The translations under genes were made by a program, and so were the position numbers. Of a stretch of 64,000 nt of DNA, positions 25,190 through 35,335 are shown in pieces. The notes under the pieces are model-generated. The model was not told where the DNA came from. It was given only the letters and a program-made list of their open reading frames with translations, and did not search any database. Source of the DNA: Vigna angularis (taxonomy: Eukaryota; Streptophyta; Magnoliopsida; Fabales; Fabaceae); the NCBI RefSeq assembly GCF_016808095.1, contig NC_068975.1:31457001-31521000 (forward strand). The letters run 5' to 3'. The first letter of the stretch is position 1. The number at the start of each line of letters is the position of its first letter.

Positions 25190-28100
25190 TGTAAGGACCA
25201 TGATTTTAAGAGTAGTGGGGACACGGTGGTCACCCACCCTTTTTCATTTCAGGGGAGCAACATGCCACACACAGAGCTCACATTCATGTGAGAGCATAGT
25301 AATATGCCACACCCGTGAACATTGTTATAGTTCACATGCACACAGTATATTTTACTATTATCTTCATGGGTGAACAATTAAATTGGAAAGCTGCACACAT
25401 GAAAAACAACACGTAAAGGATAGCTCCTGGGAACAACTCATTCCTTTCATCCAACACTTCAATGTTTCTTCTCTTTGGCTAGCGGAACCAGCAGATGCCC
25501 ACGGTCCAGCTGGGAGGCGTCACCACCATGGCCTCCACACAACGTCCAACATCCAGGAGCCAGCAGCCACACCCAAAGCAGTAGAAGTTCACGGTGCTGC
25601 AGTTACTGACTGGAAGGGAGAATACGCACGTTACCCTTGAGGAGAAGAAGTGCCCAGCAGCCACCATCTTCATCATCCAATAACCACTTTCACGCAACCA
25701 GCAGAGAAGCCTTGAACCATCCAACACGGTGCAGCAGCGGCAGGAGTTGCAGTCAGTCACGGCCTCTCGTCCATCAACACCAGTAATCCGGTATCGCCCA
25801 GCATGCAGCCACCACATTCACGTTGATTCCAGAGAAGATAAAAAGGAGGTACTGGGTTCTCAAATGGGGAAGAGTCTTTGCTACCTTGCTGCCATTTTTG
25901 TGAGAAAAGGAGAAGTTCAAAGCTTGGTGGAATTGCTTGGAGCTGCAAGTTTTGGAAGAGTTAGACTCAAAGAATTCACAAAGGAAGTCTTCAAGAGGTA
26001 AGGAGTGCTAGATTTTGTTTTGATTAGTTAACCTTACTGTTTTTGTAGAAATCTAAAAGCTTTAGAGTTAAAAATGGAGGTTTTCTGGTTTTCTGGAAAA
26101 CCTGCGATTCTGCAGAATCTGCAGAATCGCGTTCGTCCAATTTGGTTTCAATTTGGACGTTCGTCCAAAACTTGACAAATGGAACGTTCGTCCACGTTGT
26201 TTTGAGCGCTCGTCTCTTTTTCTCTGTCGAGCGCTCGTCCAAACAGTGTTGTCGAGCGTTCGTCCTTAAGTTACATGTTGAGCGTTCGTTCTTAAATATT
26301 CTGAACGTTCGTCCTAACAGTATATGACCAAATATAGGTGGGTTTCTGAGCGTTCGTTCATATATAGTGGATTAACGAGCGTTGGTGATAAGGATTTGAG
26401 TAGAGAGCGTCTGTGTGCGCCTGTGAACGTTCGTTCATTCCAGGTAAGGGAAGCTTATTTAATTTAACTGGTATGATGTATGCTATGTGAACGTTCGTTA
26501 TTTATTTGTAAGAAAATAAGGCATGATGTATGAATGAATGAGCGTTCGTCATTTTACTGTTGGATGCTTCTATGATTGGCTATGTGAACGTTCGTTATTT
26601 GATGGTATGTGTATAATGCATGATATTTGATTTATTGAACTGCATGAACGTTCGTTTTCTCGGTGAAATGAGATGTATGAATTTACATGACATGGATTGT
26701 ATAAAATGTGGAAGTTGATGTTGATATGAACGTGTGAAATCTATGAGTATGAATGACAAAAGATGAACTGGAATACAAAAGAAATTGACTAAGAAACTTT
26801 CCCTATGAACATAATCGTTCGTTGCTGAACGGTCCTTGACCGTTCGGTTTTCCTGATAAAGTAGTAGAAGTGGGATTCGTTCATTTGGAAGGATCCCTTG
26901 TTGAGGACGAGCGTCCTCGTGTCTAAAGGGTATGCTTGAGCGTTCGGCCAAGCATTGTGTTTGGTATTCTTTGATAAAAGCCCTTCTGTTGTATGCACAT
27001 ATGTAATAGTGTATTTTACCGTTCGTACTTCTTCGATATCAAAGTCTATTATTTTAAGATTATTAACGTTCGGTCTCACACCAGCGTTCGTCCTAAAGGG
27101 GCGTTCGGTTCTATACTGAACGTCCGTCCTAATTGGTATTTAATCTTATACTGAACGTTCGTTCTGTTTAGTGTTCGTTCATAATGAGTGCTCGCTCAAA
27201 ATGGTGTTCGGTCTTATACCGAACGCTCGCTCAAATTGGGGCTCGGTATCACACTGAGCGTTCGTCCTAATAGTGCTCGGTTTCGAATTGAGCGTTCGTC
27301 CAAATAGTGCTCGGTCTCCAACTGAGCGTTCGTCCTAATAGTGCTCGGTTTTGAATTGAGCGTTCGTCCGAATAGTGCTCGGTATCATTTTGAGCGCTCG
27401 TCCTCATTTTCCACAAAATAGCGTTCGTTATTTGATACGAACGAGCGTCTTTGGTCTCGCTTTTAGCGTTCGTTTCTTTGATCCGAACGAGCGTCTTTTT
27501 GTCTCGCAAAACAGTGTTCGTTCTCGTTCCCCTTATGATGGTACGTTCGGTATTTAAATGATGAATAGTTCATGATGAACAGTAAATGATGAATAGTAAA
27601 ATGACAAATATTATATGATGAAAATGATTATGGAATGATGACTAGTGAATTATGAATATATGATCAAAAGTGAATGATGAACAGTATTTGCGATGATATG
27701 AAAGTTATGAATATTGAACGAGCGTTCCAGGCAGGAACGACTCATGGTTGAATGTTGAAAGTTGTAAAGTATGACTGTGGTTAGCTAATGCTGGCTTGGT
27801 CTATCCTGATATTCCGTGATACTCATCTTCACGTAGAGGAGGGTAGTTCATGTGTGGGAATGGCAGGAGGTCCTTAGTCCATAAGTTAACATGGGCGACG
27901 TAAGAACGGACTAACCTCGAGGGGCAGCTGTTGAGTGTATTCCAGTTACTACACCACTCGGGTGCAAAGACGCCTGTAGCTACACAGTTCATACAGTCCG
28001 GACAGTCAGTCGTGTTGAGTTTTATTTTGTACATGCGTTAAATTATGTGATGTATGATGAATGTGTACGTTGATATGTATGTGTGAAATGAACTGTTTGC

Positions 28101-28562
28101 TAGAAATTATATGTTGATGCATGAGTTAAATTACGTAAGCTTACCCTTTCGTTTTCCTTGTGTTGTCAATTGTCCTTGTACGTCCGTCTTGTCATTGCGA
28201 TGATCATCCGTGTGGATGTGAGCAGAGGGAGACGAGTGTTTGGAAGAAATGCTGAATGAAGAGAACCTGGTTGATGTTGAAGTGAAGACCGAACAGTGAG
28301 ACCGCTCGGCCAGTAGTGTGATTGTTGAATTGAGTGGTCGTCCGACCATCCTTTGTTTTCGTTTAAGTTTATTTCGACCGTTCGGTAATTGTACTGTGTA
28401 AACCGTTCGGTCAGGTTTTTATTTGTGCGTTCGACTTCGGATTGTGATTCGTGTTGTAAGGTGTACGGCTTGGCTTTTGTTTTTAGCGAAAAACTGTACT
28501 GAATTATTATTAAATGTGACTTTCTGAATTTATAGTTATGACTGTATTTTTGGGATGTCACA
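25190..28562 (+). repeat. 5' long terminal repeat, 3373 bp
   Basis: It starts TGTAAGGACCATG and ends GGGATGTCACA. The 26.1-27.5 kb part holds about 30 exact CGTTCG cores, mostly GAGCGTTCGTCC or GAACGTTCGTT, plus variants such as GAGCGCTCGTCC. At 27196-27400 they form a ~34-bp periodic array alternating with AGTGCTCGGT. Small open frames inside are noncoding by appearance. The sequence is identical to the 3' copy except for one base I noticed (C in CAGCTG near 27930, T in the 3' copy). Confidence 0.95.
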
Positions 28563-28566
28563 TTAG

Positions 28567-28578
28567 TGGTATCAGAGC
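28567..28578 (+). other. Primer binding site, complementary to initiator tRNA-Met
   Basis: TGGTATCAGAGC begins 4 bases after the 5' LTR terminal CA. This is the standard plant iMet primer site for minus-strand DNA synthesis and fixes the element's orientation as plus. Confidence 0.93.
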
Positions 28579-28713
28579 AGTTTTGTTCTTTTAAGGACAT
28601 TGTAGGTTGTGAGTACACCATGCTTGTTGTGTTGTGTGCTCAACGTTCGTTTATTGAGTATTTTAAGCTCTTTGAACTTAACTAACGATCGTTTTCTCTG
28701 CCTGAGAGAACAA

Positions 28714-29415
28714 ATGGTGCCAAGACCATTTCCTCAACCTATCAATCTTGAGACGCTTGAACAGCAGAGCGCTGCTTTGGTACATCTGAACACAGTCACA
28801 TTGCAAAGTTTGGAGGTCGCACGGGCAAACTTTGAAGCTACCCAAAGACAGCTGATGGAGATCATAGGAATCACTAGGGACATTATCAGAACGTTTATTT
28901 CCTCTAGAAATCAATGAACCGAGTTGAGTTTAGAGTGTTTCCGCCAACATCATCCAGCTAAGTTCACTGAGAGGTGTCTCCCTCAGGAGGTGGAAAGAAC
29001 TCAAGTATTAGAAAAGAATGTGACGGAATTGGAACAGCACAAGGGGCAATAATAACAGACAAAAAGAGGAGTCATATCTTTAAGGAACAATGATAATCTA
29101 AGGAGGACACCTTATGATCGTTCAGTACTACCTTCTGTTCTGGTAGGTGTCAATCAAAATTTTTGGTGACTGTCGGTCGGTCTGGACAGAAAGAGACCGT
29201 AAAATGTTTTGAGTGTGGGGGACAACACTTTCGATCAACGTGTTCCCAGTTGTTAGGAGTAAAGTCAGGTATTCATTGTGGGAGGAACGAAGACTTAAAA
29301 CGTAAGTGTAATATGGGAGAATGAACGGCCAGACGGATAGGACAACTCGAAAGCATGAGGGCATGGAAGTCATGTCGGGAATGGATTGGTTGACTATCAA
29401 CCGTATTCTTCTTTG
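28714..29415 (+). pseudogene. Degenerate gag-protease remnant
   Basis: An open frame from ATG 28714 to 28917 reads MVPRPFPQPINLETLEQ and continues as a helical gag N-terminus. After a frame change, FRQHHPAKF and CLPQEVERTQVLEKNV appear with sequence missing between them. A damaged zinc knuckle (CFECGGQHFRSTC) lies near 29205-29243; its spacing is one residue short of CX2CX4HX4C. GMDWLT with a following INRILL (about 29376-29414) matches the end of the gypsy aspartic protease, and a stop follows. The catalytic D-S/T-G is not seen. Internal deletions and frameshifts make it nonfunctional. Confidence 0.75.
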
Positions 29416-29780
29416 AGTGGTCGAAAGTAGTTGGTGTTTTTTTTTGACCCAGATGGTTTGGAGCTGATCGCGAACAAGGAAGTCTTGACGGATGTTAGTA
29501 ATGGAGCCGTGTATTTTGTAGTATTAATTCAATGGAAATTGTGATATACGAGTTCGGGTATCTCAAATTCAATTATGCTACTTTATTGGTTATATTCTCT
29601 GACGCGGTTAGTGGTATAATATGTGTAGATACTTGAAGGATATAATTTTACGCACTCTTGTTTCATTTTTGGAACATTATAAGAATGTGTTAGCTTAAGA
29701 GTATAAAGAGGAGAGTTATATTCGAAGAAAGTAAATCTCATTTTCAGAAATAAGACAAATACCATATAATTCATTAATTT
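29416..29780 (+). other. Residual retrotransposon interior, left of the captured gene
   Basis: The first ~130 bases still read like the segment after protease (DPDGLELIANKEVLTDVSNG). Beyond about 29560 resemblance fades and DNA becomes AT-rich. The left edge of the captured segment lies somewhere in 29560-29790. Confidence 0.4.
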
Positions 29781-30022
29781 AGACCTTTAAGGCCATGGAG
29801 ACTACACATATTTTTCAAACCTCATAAGTTATAACCAGATACCATAATATTCGTGTGCAAATGGTACCACACACTTTAAACGAACAAACATAAAAAGTAA
29901 AACAGATAAATATTACAGTCCATAAAATACGCAAATAAAGCAAATAAACAAAAGCAAATAAAAGATGTTCGGGGTTCGATCAATGTTGATCGTTAATATT
30001 ACAGACCATCAAAATTAAAATT

Positions 30023-30574
30023 TCAGTGGAAAAATTCTCGAGCCGGTTGTGGTGGCCTAAGGGAGAGCTCCGTCGAGGGAGCTCTGGTTCGGAATGCGAG
30101 AGGCATGGGTTGAGGGATTTGTCGTTCGTCCTTGTCATCGTCGATGATGATCGGAACGGGGAACAAGTTCAGCAACCTCGGCGCCTTCATAATTACCCAG
30201 CCATATTCTTCAAATAATATTTTGTGTCAAAAATAGAAGGGGAAAAATAAAATAAAATAAAATAAATAAAAATGAAAATAGTGGTAATTAGGGTTCTTAC
30301 CATACATGTACAGCGGCAGCTGAGAAAATACGGTGCCAGTGGGGTCTAATTCCGCTTGCCAGCGCTTGACCCGGTTACCATGATTGTTGAACCAGCAGTG
30401 TACATTATATTCACTGACTTCTCCGAAGGCCCTGAGTCGAGATGCAATCTCGACGACTTGGGCTCTGCTGGGATGTGTGACCCCGTGGTTGAAGATATTG
30501 GTCATCATTTTGACCTGATCATCAGTAGGTTTCCACCGCTGACTGGTGTACCTCTCCATCTCCATATCACTCAT
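30023..30574 (-). CDS. WUSCHEL-related homeobox (WOX) protein carried inside the retrotransposon
   Basis: Two coding exons, 30301-30574 and 30023-30207, encode 152 residues; the donor is strong (G|GTAAGA) and the acceptor GAAG|AA is weak. Residues ~12-73 form a WOX homeodomain: QRWKPTDDQVKMMTNIF, then SRLRAFGEVSEYNVHCWFNN. The extra residues in loop and turn are typical of WOX. W61, F62 and N64 keep the recognition-helix core, but the HKAR that normally follows is HGNR. Residues 103-109, LLNLFPV, match the WUS box (TLxLFP) with Thr replaced. Residues 137-143 (TELSLRP) resemble an EAR repression motif. The first AUG of the spliced mRNA is at 30574, after an in-frame stop in exon 1. WUS-box WOX proteins are nuclear regulators of stem cells and organ growth. 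The strand is opposite to the retrotransposon. I see no stop or frameshift; whether it is expressed is unknown. Confidence 0.82.
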
Positions 30575-30591
30575 CTTCCTCTCAGAGTATT

Positions 30592-31380
30592 TCTAAAGCA
30601 TAATGAAATAATAAAATAAAATAAAAAGGGCAAAAACAGAACAAAATATTCAGTGTTTTCTTTAATTGTTTTGTTCTCTTTTAGGTTCTTTTGTCCGGTC
30701 AATCATTGTTGTTTCAGTGTCCAGTCTCTGATCTGTTTCACGGTCCTCGCAAAGGTTCCTAAACGGATCTATGTCAATTTGTCCATGTCCGGTTCATACA
30801 AATAAATTCCTCTTTTTAAGTTTTCTGTTTTTATGGGGTACGTGGCGTTGTTCTACCCGATTGTCTCTGTCATACCCTCAATCGAGGGGAGATTAACGTC
30901 TGGTTTCCAGCCGATATACCCCTTATCTTAGTTAATGCAGTGTGTTCTTAGTTTTAGTTAATAAAAGGAAAATAGAAGAAGAAGAAAGCAAATGCAGGAG
31001 CAGAAGTAAAATAACAAAACGGAAAATAAAGATGAAAGCAGAATAAAATTGCGGGAAATAAAAGCTCAGAAAAGAAAAAGAAAAGTACATGAAAGGAAGC
31101 AGAAAGAAGAAAGGGAAGAAAAGAAGCGAGAAGTAAAGAAAGAGGAGAAGCTGGGTAAAGGAAAAGAAGAGATAAGAGAAAAGAAATACTTACTCGAGGC
31201 GGAGCAAAGCCTTGGAACTTGCAGATTTGAAACTTGCCGGAAAACTCTCCGATCTACCACACTCAGTCGTTCAGATCTCGCAAAGTTTTCACTCTCAGAA
31301 CCCTCGATGCTCAGATCTCACTCTCTCACTCTCTCTCTCTCTCTCTCTATCACGTGCTCTGAAAATCTCAGCGTTTCGAA
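30592..31380 (-). other. Predicted noncoding first exon and first intron of the WOX gene
   Basis: On the minus strand a leader exon runs from about 31380 to 31194. It carries a (GA)n tract (31322-31350) and ends CTCGA|GTAAGT, a near-consensus donor. An acceptor CTTTAG sits at 30593-30598, so exon 2 begins at 30592, 18 bases before the start codon. The intron is about 600 bp and purine-rich on the plus strand (31049-31190). This layout is typical of a plant gene, not of retrotransposon interior. Confidence 0.55.
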
Positions 31381-31402
31381 GTGTCGCCTAACGCGGCTAA
31401 CG

Positions 31403-31413
31403 CCTTACTTATA
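31403..31413 (-). promoter_or_regulatory. TATA box of the captured WOX gene
   Basis: The minus strand reads TATAAGTAAGG about 30 bases upstream of the proposed leader start. It is the only TATA-like site at the right distance and supports capture of the gene with its own promoter. Confidence 0.45.
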
Positions 31414-31479
31414 GCCAAAGAACCTTACTGTGCTCACAGTTCCGGTCATGCATAACCGGAATCTTCAATAGTAGCGGTT

Positions 31480-31765
31480 AAAAAAAAAAAAATTTAATAA
31501 TAAATAAATAATAATAATTGTAATATTGTATTATGAGATTTTTTGGTGTGAGATATGTGATATGTATGTTGACCCAGAACTCTCTCTTTGTACGAAGAGT
31601 GAGAGTTGTCCTGATAAGCTCTTTAAGCGGTGGGAACTGCTGGATAAGTTTAGTATACGAGTTGTAGGAGGCAACTCTACCTAAGAATTTGAGGACAAGA
31701 TGAGAGAGCTGTATCTCAACTGGTTTTAGAAAACTTAATTTTCGAGGACGAAAATTTTTGTTGTT
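31480..31765 (+). other. Residual retrotransposon 3' interior
   Basis: After an A-rich tract at about 31480-31492 the DNA resumes typical gypsy 3' noncoding wording. It includes TTTGAGGACAAGATG and TTTTCGAGGACGAAAATTT, and runs to the polypurine tract. No open frame. Confidence 0.5.
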
Positions 31766-31773
31766 GGGGAGAA
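31766..31773 (+). other. Polypurine tract
   Basis: GGGGAGAA directly abuts the TG of the 3' LTR. It is the plus-strand primer site expected for a plant Ty3/gypsy element. Confidence 0.88.
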
Positions 31774-34700
31774 TGTAAGGACCATGATTTTAAGAGTAGT
31801 GGGGACACGGTGGTCACCCACCCTTTTTCATTTCAGGGGAGCAACATGCCACACACAGAGCTCACATTCATGTGAGAGCATAGTAATATGCCACACCCGT
31901 GAACATTGTTATAGTTCACATGCACACAGTATATTTTACTATTATCTTCATGGGTGAACAATTAAATTGGAAAGCTGCACACATGAAAAACAACACGTAA
32001 AGGATAGCTCCTGGGAACAACTCATTCCTTTCATCCAACACTTCAATGTTTCTTCTCTTTGGCTAGCGGAACCAGCAGATGCCCACGGTCCAGCTGGGAG
32101 GCGTCACCACCATGGCCTCCACACAACGTCCAACATCCAGGAGCCAGCAGCCACACCCAAAGCAGTAGAAGTTCACGGTGCTGCAGTTACTGACTGGAAG
32201 GGAGAATACGCACGTTACCCTTGAGGAGAAGAAGTGCCCAGCAGCCACCATCTTCATCATCCAATAACCACTTTCACGCAACCAGCAGAGAAGCCTTGAA
32301 CCATCCAACACGGTGCAGCAGCGGCAGGAGTTGCAGTCAGTCACGGCCTCTCGTCCATCAACACCAGTAATCCGGTATCGCCCAGCATGCAGCCACCACA
32401 TTCACGTTGATTCCAGAGAAGATAAAAAGGAGGTACTGGGTTCTCAAATGGGGAAGAGTCTTTGCTACCTTGCTGCCATTTTTGTGAGAAAAGGAGAAGT
32501 TCAAAGCTTGGTGGAATTGCTTGGAGCTGCAAGTTTTGGAAGAGTTAGACTCAAAGAATTCACAAAGGAAGTCTTCAAGAGGTAAGGAGTGCTAGATTTT
32601 GTTTTGATTAGTTAACCTTACTGTTTTTGTAGAAATCTAAAAGCTTTAGAGTTAAAAATGGAGGTTTTCTGGTTTTCTGGAAAACCTGCGATTCTGCAGA
32701 ATCTGCAGAATCGCGTTCGTCCAATTTGGTTTCAATTTGGACGTTCGTCCAAAACTTGACAAATGGAACGTTCGTCCACGTTGTTTTGAGCGCTCGTCTC
32801 TTTTTCTCTGTCGAGCGCTCGTCCAAACAGTGTTGTCGAGCGTTCGTCCTTAAGTTACATGTTGAGCGTTCGTTCTTAAATATTCTGAACGTTCGTCCTA
32901 ACAGTATATGACCAAATATAGGTGGGTTTCTGAGCGTTCGTTCATATATAGTGGATTAACGAGCGTTGGTGATAAGGATTTGAGTAGAGAGCGTCTGTGT
33001 GCGCCTGTGAACGTTCGTTCATTCCAGGTAAGGGAAGCTTATTTAATTTAACTGGTATGATGTATGCTATGTGAACGTTCGTTATTTATTTGTAAGAAAA
33101 TAAGGCATGATGTATGAATGAATGAGCGTTCGTCATTTTACTGTTGGATGCTTCTATGATTGGCTATGTGAACGTTCGTTATTTGATGGTATGTGTATAA
33201 TGCATGATATTTGATTTATTGAACTGCATGAACGTTCGTTTTCTCGGTGAAATGAGATGTATGAATTTACATGACATGGATTGTATAAAATGTGGAAGTT
33301 GATGTTGATATGAACGTGTGAAATCTATGAGTATGAATGACAAAAGATGAACTGGAATACAAAAGAAATTGACTAAGAAACTTTCCCTATGAACATAATC
33401 GTTCGTTGCTGAACGGTCCTTGACCGTTCGGTTTTCCTGATAAAGTAGTAGAAGTGGGATTCGTTCATTTGGAAGGATCCCTTGTTGAGGACGAGCGTCC
33501 TCGTGTCTAAAGGGTATGCTTGAGCGTTCGGCCAAGCATTGTGTTTGGTATTCTTTGATAAAAGCCCTTCTGTTGTATGCACATATGTAATAGTGTATTT
33601 TACCGTTCGTACTTCTTCGATATCAAAGTCTATTATTTTAAGATTATTAACGTTCGGTCTCACACCAGCGTTCGTCCTAAAGGGGCGTTCGGTTCTATAC
33701 TGAACGTCCGTCCTAATTGGTATTTAATCTTATACTGAACGTTCGTTCTGTTTAGTGTTCGTTCATAATGAGTGCTCGCTCAAAATGGTGTTCGGTCTTA
33801 TACCGAACGCTCGCTCAAATTGGGGCTCGGTATCACACTGAGCGTTCGTCCTAATAGTGCTCGGTTTCGAATTGAGCGTTCGTCCAAATAGTGCTCGGTC
33901 TCCAACTGAGCGTTCGTCCTAATAGTGCTCGGTTTTGAATTGAGCGTTCGTCCGAATAGTGCTCGGTATCATTTTGAGCGCTCGTCCTCATTTTCCACAA
34001 AATAGCGTTCGTTATTTGATACGAACGAGCGTCTTTGGTCTCGCTTTTAGCGTTCGTTTCTTTGATCCGAACGAGCGTCTTTTTGTCTCGCAAAACAGTG
34101 TTCGTTCTCGTTCCCCTTATGATGGTACGTTCGGTATTTAAATGATGAATAGTTCATGATGAACAGTAAATGATGAATAGTAAAATGACAAATATTATAT
34201 GATGAAAATGATTATGGAATGATGACTAGTGAATTATGAATATATGATCAAAAGTGAATGATGAACAGTATTTGCGATGATATGAAAGTTATGAATATTG
34301 AACGAGCGTTCCAGGCAGGAACGACTCATGGTTGAATGTTGAAAGTTGTAAAGTATGACTGTGGTTAGCTAATGCTGGCTTGGTCTATCCTGATATTCCG
34401 TGATACTCATCTTCACGTAGAGGAGGGTAGTTCATGTGTGGGAATGGCAGGAGGTCCTTAGTCCATAAGTTAACATGGGCGACGTAAGAACGGACTAACC
34501 TCGAGGGGCAGTTGTTGAGTGTATTCCAGTTACTACACCACTCGGGTGCAAAGACGCCTGTAGCTACACAGTTCATACAGTCCGGACAGTCAGTCGTGTT
34601 GAGTTTTATTTTGTACATGCGTTAAATTATGTGATGTATGATGAATGTGTACGTTGATATGTATGTGTGAAATGAACTGTTTGCTAGAAATTATATGTTG

Positions 34701-35146
34701 ATGCATGAGTTAAATTACGTAAGCTTACCCTTTCGTTTTCCTTGTGTTGTCAATTGTCCTTGTACGTCCGTCTTGTCATTGCGATGATCATCCGTGTGGA
34801 TGTGAGCAGAGGGAGACGAGTGTTTGGAAGAAATGCTGAATGAAGAGAACCTGGTTGATGTTGAAGTGAAGACCGAACAGTGAGACCGCTCGGCCAGTAG
34901 TGTGATTGTTGAATTGAGTGGTCGTCCGACCATCCTTTGTTTTCGTTTAAGTTTATTTCGACCGTTCGGTAATTGTACTGTGTAAACCGTTCGGTCAGGT
35001 TTTTATTTGTGCGTTCGACTTCGGATTGTGATTCGTGTTGTAAGGTGTACGGCTTGGCTTTTGTTTTTAGCGAAAAACTGTACTGAATTATTATTAAATG
35101 TGACTTTCTGAATTTATAGTTATGACTGTATTTTTGGGATGTCACA
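31774..35146 (+). repeat. 3' long terminal repeat, 3373 bp
   Basis: Same length and ends as the 5' LTR. The only difference I found is one C-to-T change near 34514. It is followed by the target duplication GAAAA. Confidence 0.95.
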
Positions 35147-35151
35147 GAAAA

Positions 35152-35335
35152 CAAGAAATATAATTACACATCACGTAAGAAATGAAATTTTCTTTTATTG
35201 TACCAACACATGAATCTTGTGTTAGAATGAAACCTAAGTAACTACGCACTCTCTCGAGTCTAGAGTTAATGAATCGATCAAACACGGTTACAAGTTAGTA
35301 GGCGGTTCTTCATGTCCAATCAGACATTAAATCTA
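35152..35335 (+). repeat. Diverged ~550-bp tandem repeat, unit 1 right part
   Basis: It resumes the repeat broken by the LTR element: TTTCTTTTATTGTACCAACAC, then ATCAAACA-GGTTACAAGTTAGTA. This aligns with TTTCTTTTATTATACCAACAC and ATCAAACAATGTTATAAGTTAGTA of unit 2 (36950-37070). It ends at the MULE target site, ACATTAAATCTA. Confidence 0.6.

Larger units (their letters stand above)
25190..35146 (+). mobile_element. Nonautonomous Ty3/gypsy-type LTR retrotransposon carrying a WOX gene
   Basis: Complete boundaries: TG...CA LTRs at 25190-28562 and 31774-35146; target duplication GAAAA at 25185-25189 and 35147-35151; tRNA-iMet primer site at 28567; polypurine tract at 31766. Offset between LTRs is a constant 6584 bp, with no net indel. 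The 3211-bp interior keeps only gag and protease remnants. The PPT wording (GGGGAGAATGTAAGG) and GMDWL protease motif point to Ty3/gypsy, perhaps the Tekay/Del chromoviruses. No reverse transcriptase, RNase H or integrase is visible. Their place (about 29780-31480) is taken by a minus-strand WOX homeobox gene. Mobility must therefore depend on proteins supplied in trans. Superfamily is well supported; lineage is inference. Confidence 0.93.

Noticed and set aside
27196..27400. Regularly spaced CGTTCG motifs as a CRISPR-like array
   Set aside because: This is plant nuclear DNA, the repeats are short and degenerate, and the 34-bp period is a simple internal duplication in an LTR.
25383..28349. 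Numerous 60-118-codon open frames in both LTR copies as genes
   Set aside because: They lie in regulatory LTR sequence full of short repeats, match no family and overlap on both strands. High GC in the LTR explains their length.
30023..30574. WOX ORF as a processed retrocopy
   Set aside because: Two introns with plausible sites and an upstream TATA box are present, and no poly(A) follows its 3' end, so it is not a spliced copy.
31066..31260. 64-codon minus-strand frame as N-terminal coding exon of the WOX gene
   Set aside because: It begins at GTG with no ATG, and an in-frame stop lies upstream of the splice. The leader is treated as noncoding.
25190..35146. Tandem segmental duplication of a 3.4-kb unit
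   Set aside because: TG...CA ends, primer binding site, polypurine tract and a 5-bp target duplication show that the two copies are LTRs of one element.
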